Notes under the pieces: model-generated
Database searches by the model: none
The model's input: the letters and a program-made list of their open reading frames with translations, nothing else
Told to the model about the DNA's origin: nothing
Assembly (NCBI RefSeq): GCF_013386825.1
Contig: NZ_JACARC010000017.1
Coordinates: 177,307 to 241,306 of the forward strand
Reading direction: 5' to 3'
From: Pseudomonas sp. IPO3778
GTDB taxonomy: Bacteria; Pseudomonadota; Gammaproteobacteria; Pseudomonadales; Pseudomonadaceae
DNA length: 64,000 bases
Program-made: the position numbers and the translations under genes
In this document: positions 6,666-15,671 of the stretch, in pieces
Position numbering within the stretch: the stretch's first letter is position 1
How the letters are laid out: every line of letters starts with the position of its first letter

Positions 6666-9600
6666 ATGAACCTTCCTGAATCAACGAACACGGTCTTGAA
6701 CGGTTTCCACCCCGCCGTCAGTGCCTGGTTCCGCAGCACGTTCCCGTCGGTGACTGCCGCCCAGGCCCAGGCGTGGCCGCTGATCCGCCAGCGCCGCTCG
6801 ACGCTGATCGCCGCACCCACCGGCTCCGGCAAAACCCTGACCGCGTTTCTCGCGGTGCTCGACGACCTTGTGCACCAGGCCCTGGCCAATGGCGGCCAAC
6901 TGCCAGACCAGACGCTGGTGGTCTATGTCTCACCGTTGAAGGCCTTGTCCAACGACATCCAGCTCAACCTGCAAAACCCGCTGGCCGGCATCACCGACCA
7001 CCTGCAACGCCTGGGCCTGCCGCCGCTGGCGATCCGCACTGCCGTGCGTACCGGCGACACCCCGCAGAAAGACCGCGCCCTGATGCGCAAAAACCCGCCG
7101 CACATCCTGGTCACCACCCCGGAATCGCTCTATGTGCTGCTGGGCTCGGATTCCGGCCGGCAGATGCTCGCCAGCATCCGTACGGTGATCGTCGATGAAA
7201 TCCACGCCATCGCCGCCAGCAAACGCGGCAGCCATCTGGCCCTGACGCTGGAGCGCTTGCAGGGTTTGTGCAGCGAACCGCTGACCCGCATCGGCCTGTC
7301 GGCCACGCAAAAGCCTATCGACGCCGTGTCGCGCTTTCTGGTGGGCACCGACCGGCCCTGCGAGATCGTCGATATCGGCCACGCACGCCCCCGGGATCTG
7401 GACATCGAAGTACCGCCCGTGCCGCTCTCGGCCGTGATGGCCAACGATGTGTGGGATCGGGTCTACGACCGCCTCGCCGAACTGGCCAAAGAACACCGCA
7501 CCACGCTGATTTTCGTCAACACCCGGCGCCTGGCCGAACGTCTGGCGCGGCACTTGAGCGAGCGCCTGGGCAAAACCGCCGTCGCCGCCCACCACGGCAG
7601 CCTCGCCAAGGAGCTACGCCTGGACGCCGAACAACGGCTCAAGGCCGGCGAGCTGCAAGTGCTGATCGCCACCGCGTCCCTGGAACTGGGGATTGATATC
7701 GGTGATGTCGATTTGGTGTGCCAGATTGGCTCACCCGGCTCGATCAACGGTTTTCTGCAACGCGTCGGACGCTCCGGCCACCAGGTTGGCGGCACGCCCA
7801 AGGGCCGGTTGTTCGCCACCACCCGTGACGACCTGATCGAATGCGCCGCCCTCCTCGACTGCGTGCGCCGGGGCGAGTTGGACACGTTGCTGATCCCGGT
7901 CGCGCCGCTGGATGTACTGGCCCAGCAGATCATCGCCGAAGTCAGCTGCCAGGAATGGCAGGAACACGCACTGCTCACGCTGATCCGCCGCGCCTCGCCG
8001 TATGCAGCCCTGGACGAACGCCACTACCAGGCGCTGCTGCAGATGCTCGCCGAAGGCTACAACGGTCGCCAGGGCATTCGCAGCGCGTACCTGCACCGCG
8101 ACGCGATCACCCGAACATTGCGCGGCCGGCGTGGCGCCAAACTCACTGCGGTGACCAGCGGCGGCACCATCCCCGACAACGCCGACTACAGCGTGCTGCT
8201 GGAGCCGCAAAGCCTGAACATCGGTAGCGTCAACGAAGACTTCGCGGTGGAAAGCATCGCCGGGGATATCTTCCAGCTGGGCAACACCTCCTATCGGATC
8301 CTGCGGGTAGAAACCGGCAAGGTGCGGGTCGAGGACGCCCACGGCCAGCCACCGACCATTCCGTTCTGGCTCGGTGAAGCGCCAGGACGCAGTGCGGAGT
8401 TATCGTTTGCCGTGGCACGTTTGCATGGGCAACTCGACGAGTTACTCGCCGCCACGCCGGGTAACCTGCAACCGGCGCTCGACTGGCTCACCGGCACCCT
8501 CGGCCTGAACCTCGCCAGCGCCGAACAACTACTGGATTACCTGGCGCGGGCGCGGCTGGCATTGAGCGCGCTGCCGTCCCAGGACACGTTGATCATGGAG
8601 CGGTTTTTCGACGAGTCCGGCGGCACCCAATTGATCATCCACACGCCGTTCGGCAGCCGCATCAACCGCGCCTGGGGCCTGGCGTTGCGCAAGCGTTTTT
8701 GCCGCACCTTCAACTTCGAACTGCAAGCCGCCGCCAGCGAGGATGCGATCGTGTTGTCGCTGTCCACCAGCCACAGCTTTGAGCTGGACGAGGTGTGGCG
8801 CTACCTGAACAGCAACACGGCCGAGCACATCCTGATCCAGGCGGTGCTGGATGCGCCGCTGTTCGGTGTGCGCTGGCGCTGGAATGCCGGGGTGGCGCTG
8901 GCACTGCCGCGCTATACCGGCGGGCGCAAAGTGGCGCCGCAGATCCAGCGCATGAAGAGTGAAGACCTGATCGCCAGTGTGTTCCCCGACCAGATCGCCT
9001 GCCTGGAAAACCTCGCCGGCGAGCGCGAAGTGCCGGAACACCCGCTGGTGGAGCAAACCCTCGACGACTGCCTGCACGAGGCCATGGACAGCGAAGGCTG
9101 GCTGGCCCTGCTGCGGCGCATGGAGCGCGGCGAAATCCGTTTGATCAGCCGCGACCTGCCGGCGCCCTCGCCACTGGCGGCAGAGATTCTCAGCGCCCGC
9201 CCCTACACCTTTCTCGACGACGCGCCCCTTGAAGAGCGCCGTACCCAAGCCGTGCTCAACCGGCGCTGGAGCGACCCGCAAAGCACCGACGACCTCGGCG
9301 CGCTGGATGCCGAGGCCATCGCCGGTGTGGGCGAGGAAGCCTGGCCGGCGCCCAATAGTCTGGACGAGATGCATGAGGCGCTGATGAGCCTGGCGTGCAT
9401 CGCCGAACCCGAGGTTACGCCGCAGTGGGCCGAATGGCTGCACACCCTGGCCGACGGTGGACGCGCCCACCGTCTACCTATCGGTACCGACCGGGCCGTT
9501 TGGGCGGCGGTGGAACGCTTGAGCTGTTTAAAGGCGATCTACCCGAATGACCTGCCGTTGTTGCCCGGTTTCGACGAGCCCTGGACCTTCGACGAAGCGC

Positions 9601-10946
9601 TGGTGGAAGTGCTGCGGGCGCGCCTGAGTGGCTTTGGACCGCTGACGTTGATCGAGATCGCCGCGCCCCTGGCCTTGCCGGTGGCCGACGTGTCACAGGC
9701 CCTGGCGCGGCTGGAAAGCGAAGGCTACGTACTGCGCGGCCACTTCAGCCCTGGCGCAGCCGAAGAACAATGGTGCGAGCGCCACCTGCTGGCGCGCATT
9801 CACCGCTACACGGTCAAACGCCTGCGCCGGGAAATCGAGCCGGTGGCGTTGCAGGACTTCATGCGATTTCTGTTCGACTGGCAGCATCTTTCAGACGGCA
9901 CTCGCGGCCAGGGCAGCGCGGTGTTGCCGCAGATCGTCGCGCAGTTTGAAGGGTACGCTGCGGCCACGTCGGCCTGGGACAGTGATTTGCTCAGCGCGCG
10001 GATCAAGGATTACTCGCCCCACTGGCTGGACGACTTGTGCCGCAGTGGCAAGGTGGTATGGACCCGCCTGAGCAACAAGGCCGGCGTGACCGCCCTGCGC
10101 AGCACGCCGGTGGTGCTGTTGCCCCGCAGCCAGGTGCCGTTGTGGAGTGGATTGACCGAAGCACCCGACAGCACCGCGCTGTCGCCCAAGGCACAGAAAG
10201 TCCATCAAGCGCTGCGGGAAAACGGCGCGCTGTTTTTCGATGAATTGACCCACGAAGCCCATCTGCTGCGCAGCGAACTGGAAACCGCCCTGCAGGAACT
10301 GGTGGGTGCCGGGCTGGCCAACGCCGACAGCTTCGCCGGCCTGCGCGCCCTGACCACACCCGCCAGCAAACGCCAGGCCCGCACCAGTCGACGTGGGCGT
10401 GGCCCGTTTGTGGGCGGGATGGACGATGCCGGGCGTTGGGCGCTGGTGCGGCGCGCACCGGAGGCGGACGGCACGCGCCCGGCGGCTCACTCGGCCGAAA
10501 CGCTGGAGCATGTGGCGATGACCCTGCTGCGCCGCTACGGCGTGGTGTTCTGGCGCCTGCTGGAGCGTGAGGCGGATTGGCTGCCCAGTTGGCGGGAATT
10601 GCTGCGCAGCTTCCATCGGCTGGAAGCCCGGGGCGAGATTCGCGGCGGGCGGTTTGTGAGTGGTTTGGCGGGGGAACAGTTTGCGTTGCCGGAAGCGATT
10701 CCGCTGCTGCGGGAAGTTCGGCGGCGGCCCCACGATGGAAGCTTGATTGCGGTGTGCGGCGCCGACCCGCTGAACCTGGTGGGCACGCTGCTGCCGGGGA
10801 GCAAGGTGCCGGCGTTGAGCGGCAATCGGCTGGTGTACCGGGATGGTTTGCCGGCGGCGGTGGAGGTTGCGGGCAAGCAGCTGATGCTATTGGAGTTGGA
10901 TCAGCAGGAGGCCGGGTTGGTGCGAGAAAAACTGATCAGGCACTGA
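6666..10946 (+). CDS. lhr: Large helicase-related protein Lhr (DEAD/DEAH box)
   Basis: This ATP-dependent superfamily 2 helicase has 1426 residues, the usual length of full-length bacterial Lhr. The N-terminal core has Walker A APTGSGKTL (about residue 51), motif II as VDEIH, motif III as LSATQ, motif IV region TLIFVNTRRLAERLARHL and motif VI QRVGRSGHQVGG. A winged-helix and Lhr-specific domain follow, then the long C-terminal extension. Lhr unwinds RNA:DNA hybrids and is linked to DNA repair. I chose ATG 6666 (MNLPESTNTV) because everything upstream in frame is repeat DNA. No Shine-Dalgarno stands out. The gene stands alone, with repeats on both sides. Confidence 0.92.
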   Translation: MNLPESTNTVLNGFHPAVSAWFRSTFPSVTAAQAQAWPLIRQRRSTLIAAPTGSGKTLTAFLAVLDDLVHQALANGGQLPDQTLVVYVSPLKALSNDIQLNLQNPLAGITDHLQRLGLPPLAIRTAVRTGDTPQKDRALMRKNPPHILVTTPESLYVLLGSDSGRQMLASIRTVIVDEIHAIAASKRGSHLALTLERLQGLCSEPLTRIGLSATQKPIDAVSRFLVGTDRPCEIVDIGHARPRDLDIEVPPVPLSAVMANDVWDRVYDRLAELAKEHRTTLIFVNTRRLAERLARHLSERLGKTAVAAHHGSLAKELRLDAEQRLKAGELQVLIATASLELGIDIGDVDLVCQIGSPGSINGFLQRVGRSGHQVGGTPKGRLFATTRDDLIECAALLDCVRRGELDTLLIPVAPLDVLAQQIIAEVSCQEWQEHALLTLIRRASPYAALDERHYQALLQMLAEGYNGRQGIRSAYLHRDAITRTLRGRRGAKLTAVTSGGTIPDNADYSVLLEPQSLNIGSVNEDFAVESIAGDIFQLGNTSYRILRVETGKVRVEDAHGQPPTIPFWLGEAPGRSAELSFAVARLHGQLDELLAATPGNLQPALDWLTGTLGLNLASAEQLLDYLARARLALSALPSQDTLIMERFFDESGGTQLIIHTPFGSRINRAWGLALRKRFCRTFNFELQAAASEDAIVLSLSTSHSFELDEVWRYLNSNTAEHILIQAVLDAPLFGVRWRWNAGVALALPRYTGGRKVAPQIQRMKSEDLIASVFPDQIACLENLAGEREVPEHPLVEQTLDDCLHEAMDSEGWLALLRRMERGEIRLISRDLPAPSPLAAEILSARPYTFLDDAPLEERRTQAVLNRRWSDPQSTDDLGALDAEAIAGVGEEAWPAPNSLDEMHEALMSLACIAEPEVTPQWAEWLHTLADGGRAHRLPIGTDRAVWAAVERLSCLKAIYPNDLPLLPGFDEPWTFDEALVEVLRARLSGFGPLTLIEIAAPLALPVADVSQALARLESEGYVLRGHFSPGAAEEQWCERHLLARIHRYTVKRLRREIEPVALQDFMRFLFDWQHLSDGTRGQGSAVLPQIVAQFEGYAAATSAWDSDLLSARIKDYSPHWLDDLCRSGKVVWTRLSNKAGVTALRSTPVVLLPRSQVPLWSGLTEAPDSTALSPKAQKVHQALRENGALFFDELTHEAHLLRSELETALQELVGAGLANADSFAGLRALTTPASKRQARTSRRGRGPFVGGMDDAGRWALVRRAPEADGTRPAAHSAETLEHVAMTLLRRYGVVFWRLLEREADWLPSWRELLRSFHRLEARGEIRGGRFVSGLAGEQFALPEAIPLLREVRRRPHDGSLIAVCGADPLNLVGTLLPGSKVPALSGNRLVYRDGLPAAVEVAGKQLMLLELDQQEAGLVREKLIRH

Positions 10947-10967
10947 AGTGTGTGGCGCCTGTGCCGA

Positions 10968-11041
10968 CCTCATCGCGGGCGAGCCCGGCTCCCACATTTG
11001 ATCGCATTCCAACTGTGGGAGCTGGCTTGCCTGCGATGAGG
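10968..11041. repeat. REP inverted pair in the reversed orientation
   Basis: CCTCATCGC at the left and GCGATGAGG at the right are the outer ends; the CTCCCAC and GTGGGAG ends face each other in the centre. The other doublets here have the GTGGGAG end outside, so this pair is arranged the other way round. It lies between the convergent lhr and mechanosensitive channel genes and could act as a transcription barrier. Confidence 0.8.
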
Positions 11042-11062
11042 CCAGTACTGCCACCATAAAAA

Positions 11063-13177
11063 CTATTGGGTTCTTGGCTGCTCCGTCAGCACCACCGGCG
11101 AAGGCACCTCTTCCTCCGGCTCATCCATCTGTTGCCCGACTCGCTGCGGCAGCATCACCTGCTGTGGATAAGTTTGCGCGAAGTGAACAAAGGCGCAGTT
11201 ATCCACAAGCTTTTTCAAGCGCTGGTTAAACGCCCGGCTCACCGCATATTGCCCGCCCGAGACCGTACGGAACTGCGCCGTCAGCACCACGCCGTTGAGG
11301 TCCATCTTGTCGACGCCAAACACCTCCAGTGGCCCTTGCAGGTTGTACTTGAGGAACACGTCATCGCGGATCGACTGCCCCGCCTCGCGGATCAAGTCCA
11401 CAGCCTTGTCGACATCCGTGTCATAGGTGAACTGCACCGAGAAAAACGCATAGGCAAATTGCCGCGACTGGTTGGTAACGGCCTTGATCTGGCCGAACGG
11501 CACCGAGTGCACAAACCCCTTGCCGTCCCGCAGGCGCAGGGTACGGATGGTCAGGCCCTCAACGGTGCCGGCATGGCCGGAGTCGAGCACCACCCAATCG
11601 CCAATCGACAGGGTGTCTTCGATGATGATGAACAGCCCGGTGATGACATCCTGCACCAGTTGCTGGGAGCCAAAACCGATGGCCAACCCCACCACACCGG
11701 CACCTGCCAACAGCGGTGCGACGTTGATCCCCAGATTGGCCATGGTGGTGATCGCACAGATCACCACCAGGATGATTTTCACCGCGTTGCGCAGCAGCGG
11801 CAGGATGGTTTTCACCCGCGTGCTGGGCTGGCGGCTGGAGCGTTTGTTGACCGGCGGTTTCAACGCTTCCTGGATCGCCGTGTCGAGCACCACCCAGAAC
11901 AGCCAGGTCACCAACAGGATCAGGCCGATGCTGCTTAACGAATCACTGATGGCCCGGCCCACGGAGTTGCGCTGGGCAAACTCAAACAGCGAAACGCCCC
12001 AGATGCGCCCGAGGATTTCGATAAAGGCGACGGCCATGACGATGCGCAACAACGCGTGCAACAAGCTGAGAAAACGCTCCTTGTAGGCGCTGCTGCGCTG
12101 CACCGCCACCGTGCTGCGGGACTGGAACAGGTGCTGCAGCACGGTGCTGAGGAACACCGTGCCGATCAGCAGAATCGTGGTGAACAACGCGCAGCGCAGG
12201 GCTTTCTGGCTGTCGTCTCCGGCGCCGATCAGGTTGATCGCCGACACCAGCACCATCAGCAGGATCGGCCAATACCACAGGCCGGAAAACACCCGCAGGG
12301 ATTGCTGCACCGCCGGGTGTTTCAAGCGTTGAGCCAAGGGCCGGTTGCGGATCAAATGCGCCACCGGGCGACGCAGGCGAATCACCAGCATGCCGAAAAT
12401 CACCGAGGCAAACAGCCCGGTGAAAATCGCAACACTGGCGGTGATATTGCCCCCCAGTTGGCGGGCGATCTGCGGGCTGGTCAGTGCATCACTGAGGGCG
12501 GCGAGGAAGCCGATCAGGAACAGCGGCTTGGGGCAGTAGTCACGAATAATCTGCACAGCCGGGCGCTTGTGGCCGACGTTGAACATAACGATGACGCACA
12601 GCAGGATCGAGGTGGAGAAAATACCGCTGCTGGTGGCATAGGCAAAACACAGCGCCAGCGCGCGCCCTACCGAAGTGGGCAGGAAGTGGCTGACGTAAAG
12701 CGTCAATGGCAGGCAGATCAACGCCGGGACGGTGTAAGGAATCAGGTAGCCCAGCAGCGCCTGAAGGCGCTGACGGGGTGCGATATGCCGCTGCCGGCTC
12801 AGGCGTCTGACGATATACCGCCCGAGCAGCGTCAGCGCGGCGAAGGCGCCGATCCACACCCCGGACAACAACAGGAAGTCCCCGGCCACGCTCCATGAGG
12901 AACGTTCGGACGGCTGGTTGACCAGCTTGTCCACCTCGTCCGCCGCCCGATCGGCCCGCAGGCGCCAGGCGTCGACCAGGTTCTGGTTGAGGTCGAGTTT
13001 GTCCTGCACGTTGTCAATGCTGGAACTGATGGCGCCGAGCAGGCCGCCTTCCACCAGCAGTTCCGGCTTGGCCGGGGCGGCGGGGGCCGGAGCCGCGGGG
13101 GCCGTGGCCGCTTGCAGCGCGCCATTCCCGCAAAACAGCAGCGCGGCGAGCAGTAGCACAGTCTTTAAATTCAACAA
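11063..13177 (-). CDS. MscS-family mechanosensitive ion channel, YbiO-like
   Basis: This 704-residue inner-membrane protein would release solutes on hypo-osmotic shock. A signal peptide (MLNLKTVLLLAALLFCGNGALQ, shown in part) is followed by an Ala/Pro-rich linker and a periplasmic helical region. Many membrane helices follow (about residues 100 to 500). The MscS core comes next: pore helix NLGINVAPLLAGAGVVGLAIGFGSQ, here read as NLGINVAPLL and AGAGVVGLAIGFGSQ, near 485 to 510, then the beta domain (VQDVITGLFIIIEDTLSIGD and the G-x-V-E motif AGTVEGLTIRT). The length and extra helices point to the large YbiO/YnaI class rather than small MscS. It has no obvious operon partners and ends facing lhr. 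Confidence 0.9.
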   Translation of the reverse strand: MLNLKTVLLLAALLFCGNGALQAATAPAAPAPAAPAKPELLVEGGLLGAISSSIDNVQDKLDLNQNLVDAWRLRADRAADEVDKLVNQPSERSSWSVAGDFLLLSGVWIGAFAALTLLGRYIVRRLSRQRHIAPRQRLQALLGYLIPYTVPALICLPLTLYVSHFLPTSVGRALALCFAYATSSGIFSTSILLCVIVMFNVGHKRPAVQIIRDYCPKPLFLIGFLAALSDALTSPQIARQLGGNITASVAIFTGLFASVIFGMLVIRLRRPVAHLIRNRPLAQRLKHPAVQQSLRVFSGLWYWPILLMVLVSAINLIGAGDDSQKALRCALFTTILLIGTVFLSTVLQHLFQSRSTVAVQRSSAYKERFLSLLHALLRIVMAVAFIEILGRIWGVSLFEFAQRNSVGRAISDSLSSIGLILLVTWLFWVVLDTAIQEALKPPVNKRSSRQPSTRVKTILPLLRNAVKIILVVICAITTMANLGINVAPLLAGAGVVGLAIGFGSQQLVQDVITGLFIIIEDTLSIGDWVVLDSGHAGTVEGLTIRTLRLRDGKGFVHSVPFGQIKAVTNQSRQFAYAFFSVQFTYDTDVDKAVDLIREAGQSIRDDVFLKYNLQGPLEVFGVDKMDLNGVVLTAQFRTVSGGQYAVSRAFNQRLKKLVDNCAFVHFAQTYPQQVMLPQRVGQQMDEPEEEVPSPVVLTEQPRTQ

Positions 13178-13229
13178 AACACCGGGCTCCTTCAGAAGGG
13201 TCTGTAAGGAACTGACGGGTTTTAATCCT

Positions 13230-13362
13230 GATCGTTCCCCCGCTGCTCCTGATCGTCCCCATGCTCCGCGTGGGAATGCAGCCTGTGACGCTCCGCGTCA
13301 CCACCTCAAGGCAGATGCGGAGCGTCCAAAACGCCGTTCCCGCGCAGAGCGTGGGAACGATC
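13230..13362. repeat. Palindromic intergenic element with GATCGTTCCC ends
   Basis: The element runs from GATCGTTCCC to GGGAACGATC. Internal arms include CATGCTCCGCGTGGGAATG, GTGACGCTCCGCGTCAC and GCGCAGAGCGTGGGAACG, several being small hairpins around CTCCGCG. It lies in the 286-base gap upstream of the channel gene and the MFS gene. It has no coding content and resembles a second family of dispersed Pseudomonas intergenic repeats. Confidence 0.7.
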
Positions 13363-13463
13363 TTTGCGCGAGGATCAAATATCAAATGCCAATCCCTGTC
13401 TTTTTCCGCACAAGCCAACACCCGAGACTGCGCTCCTGATTGAAACCCACCGGAGTTGCAGCC

Positions 13464-14666
13464 ATGCCCATTGCCTTGCTCGCGCTGACCCTCAGCGCTT
13501 TTGCCATCGGGACGACCGAGTTCGTCATCGTTGGCCTGTTACCCACCATCGGCGCCGACCTTGGTGTCGACTTGCCGTCCGCCGGCCTGCTGGTCAGCCT
13601 CTACGCCCTGGGCGTGGCCATCGGCGCGCCGGTGCTCACTGCGCTGACCGGCAAAGTGCCGCGCAAACTGCTGCTGTTGTCACTGATGGTGTTGTTCACC
13701 CTCGGCAACCTGCTGGCCTGGCAGGCGCCGAGTTATGAATCCCTAGTACTGGCGCGGATCGTCACCGGCCTGGCCCACGGGGTGTTTTTCTCGATTGGCT
13801 CGACCATCGCCACCAGCCTGGTGCCCAAGGAAAAAGCCGCCAGCGCGATTGCCATCATGTTTACCGGCCTGACCGTTGCCTTGGTGACCGGTGTGCCGCT
13901 GGGGACGTTTATCGGCCAGCACTTCGGCTGGCGCGAAACCTTCCTCGCCGTTTCGGCCTTGGGCTTGATCGCGTTCATCGGCAGCCTGATCTACGTGCCG
14001 AAAAATATCCCCCACAGCAAACCGGCGTCGCTGTTGCAGCAACTGCAAGTGCTGAAACAACCACGGCTGCTGCTGGTGTACGCCATGACGGCGGTGGGTT
14101 ATGGCGGCTCGTTCATCGCGTTCACCTACCTGGCGCCGATCCTTCAGGACATCTCCGGTTTCAGCGCCGGCACCGTCAGCCTGGTGCTGCTGGTGTACGG
14201 CATCTCGGTGGCCATCGGTAACATCTGGGGCGGCAAACTGGCCGACAAACGCGGCCCCATCAGCGCCCTGAAAATCATCTTCGCTCTGCTCGCCGCCGTG
14301 TTGTTCGTGCTGACCTTCACCGCGGGTAATCCATGGCTGGCCCTGGCCACTGTGCTGGTGTGGGGCGCGGTCGCCTTCGGCAACGTGCCCGGCTTGCAGG
14401 TATACGTGGTGCGCCAGGCGGAACATCACACGCCGAATGCGGTGGACGTGGCCTCGGGTTTGAACATCGCAGCGTTCAATTTGGGGATTGCCGGCGGTGC
14501 GTGGGCCGGTGGCTTGATCGTCGCCCACATGGGGTTGATCCACACCGCCTGGATAGGTGGTTTGGTGGTGTTGGTGGCTTTGGCGCTGACGGCCTGGAGC
14601 GGGCGGCTGGACCGGTTGGGGCCGGTGTATGGCGAGCGCTCGAGCCGCGTGGTTGGCGGGCACTGA
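13464..14666 (+). CDS. MFS efflux transporter (DHA1/SotB-AraJ-like)
   Basis: This 400-residue inner-membrane exporter has about twelve hydrophobic helices. The first helix carries AIGTTEFVIVGLLP, the family mark of AraJ/SotB/YdhP-type drug:H+ or sugar exporters. The loop after helix 2 is short (LTGKVPRKLLLL), and the loop after helix 8 reads GGKLADKRGP. The substrate cannot be told from sequence. I chose ATG 13464 because CGGAG lies 8 bases upstream; an in-frame ATG at 13440 lacks a ribosome site and would add eight polar residues before the first helix. It is a single gene, flanked by repeats on both sides. Confidence 0.85.
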   Translation: MPIALLALTLSAFAIGTTEFVIVGLLPTIGADLGVDLPSAGLLVSLYALGVAIGAPVLTALTGKVPRKLLLLSLMVLFTLGNLLAWQAPSYESLVLARIVTGLAHGVFFSIGSTIATSLVPKEKAASAIAIMFTGLTVALVTGVPLGTFIGQHFGWRETFLAVSALGLIAFIGSLIYVPKNIPHSKPASLLQQLQVLKQPRLLLVYAMTAVGYGGSFIAFTYLAPILQDISGFSAGTVSLVLLVYGISVAIGNIWGGKLADKRGPISALKIIFALLAAVLFVLTFTAGNPWLALATVLVWGAVAFGNVPGLQVYVVRQAEHHTPNAVDVASGLNIAAFNLGIAGGAWAGGLIVAHMGLIHTAWIGGLVVLVALALTAWSGRLDRLGPVYGERSSRVVGGH

Positions 14667-14705
14667 TTCCGCAACGACGCAAAATTTAATGTGGGAAAGG
14701 CTTGT

Positions 14706-14791
14706 GTGGGAGCGGGCTTGCTCGCGAAGGCGGCGGATCAGTTGATATCTCGGTTGACTGACACACCGCTTTCGCGAGCAAGCCCACTCCC
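14706..14791. repeat. REPIN-type inverted REP pair
   Basis: GTGGGAGCGGGCTTGCTCGCGAA is mirrored by TTCGCGAGCAAGCCCACTCCCAC across a centre of about 40 bases. The TCGCGA inner part distinguishes it from the CTGCGAT type at 1808 and 5292. It follows the MFS gene. A further GTGGGA fragment starts at 14691. Confidence 0.85.
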
Positions 14792-14894
14792 ACATTTTGC
14801 TGTGTACCGCCTGTAAGGGCGCCGAAACTTTCCGCCAAATCCCACAGTCATCCAAAAACGGAGGTCACTCGACACCCAACCCACGGGAGCAACC

Positions 14895-15671
14895 ATGACC
14901 CACCCGGAGCTGATGCCGACCACGCCCACCGAAGCCATCACCCGCTTCAGGGTGCTGACGGTCAATACCCACAAGGGCTTCACCGCGCTCAACCGGCGCT
15001 TCATCCTGCCCGAGCTGCGGGAGGCGATTCGCAGCGTGGCCGCCGACGTGGTGTTCCTCCAGGAAATCCACGGCACCCACGAGCGCCATCCCAAGCGCTA
15101 TAGCAACTGGCCGAGCATGCCGCAGTACGAATTCCTCGCCGACAGCATCTGGCCGCAGTTTGCCTATGGTCGCAACGCGGTATACCCCCACGGCGACCAC
15201 GGCAATGCGTTGCTGTCGAAATTCCAGATCATCCGCTACGACAACCTCGATATCTCCCAAAGCGGCCACGAAAGCCGCGGGCTGCTGCATTGCGTGCTGC
15301 GCCTGCCGGGCAACGCGCAGGAGGTGCATGCGATCTGTGTGCACCTGGGGCTGCGGGAGGTGCATCGCCAACAGCAACTGCGATTGATCGCCCAGCGAAT
15401 CGCCGAGATTCCCGCCGACGCGCCGGTGATTGTCGCCGGTGACTTCAATGACTGGCGCCAGCGGGCCGATCTCGCCCACTGCGGGCTGCGGGAGGTGTTT
15501 ATCGAAACCCAGGGCAAACCGGCCCGCACCTTCCCCGCGCGCTTGCCGTTGCTGCCACTGGACCGCATCTACGTGCGCAACCTCAAGGTGCATCAGCCAC
15601 AAGTCCTGACCAGCCGTCCGTGGTCGCATTTGTCGGACCATGCGCCGCTGTCGGTGGAGATCGAGCTATGA
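14895..15671 (+). CDS. Endonuclease/exonuclease/phosphatase family protein, YbhP-like
   Basis: This 258-residue enzyme of the EEP fold is metal-dependent and phosphodiester-cleaving. Visible active-site motifs are LTVNTHKGF (N-term), FLQEIHG (the Glu for Mg), GNALLSKF, HLGLREVHRQQQL, VIVAGDFNDW and SDHAPLSVE at the C-terminus. It lacks a signal peptide. In E. coli the homologue YbhP precedes clsB and ybhN, and the same trio occurs here, so a phosphatase role in phospholipid metabolism is plausible but unproven. GGGAG sits 7 bases before the ATG, and the stop overlaps the start of the clsB-like gene (ATGA). Confidence 0.88.
   Translation: MTHPELMPTTPTEAITRFRVLTVNTHKGFTALNRRFILPELREAIRSVAADVVFLQEIHGTHERHPKRYSNWPSMPQYEFLADSIWPQFAYGRNAVYPHGDHGNALLSKFQIIRYDNLDISQSGHESRGLLHCVLRLPGNAQEVHAICVHLGLREVHRQQQLRLIAQRIAEIPADAPVIVAGDFNDWRQRADLAHCGLREVFIETQGKPARTFPARLPLLPLDRIYVRNLKVHQPQVLTSRPWSHLSDHAPLSVEIEL

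Noticed and set aside
6413..6889. Frames reading through the repeat cluster before lhr
   Set aside because: Residues such as repeated ARELAVARELA come from the REP words; true starts lie outside the cluster.
13230..13362. Intrinsic terminator for the flanking genes
   Set aside because: Both neighbours are transcribed away from it, and no T-run follows the stems.
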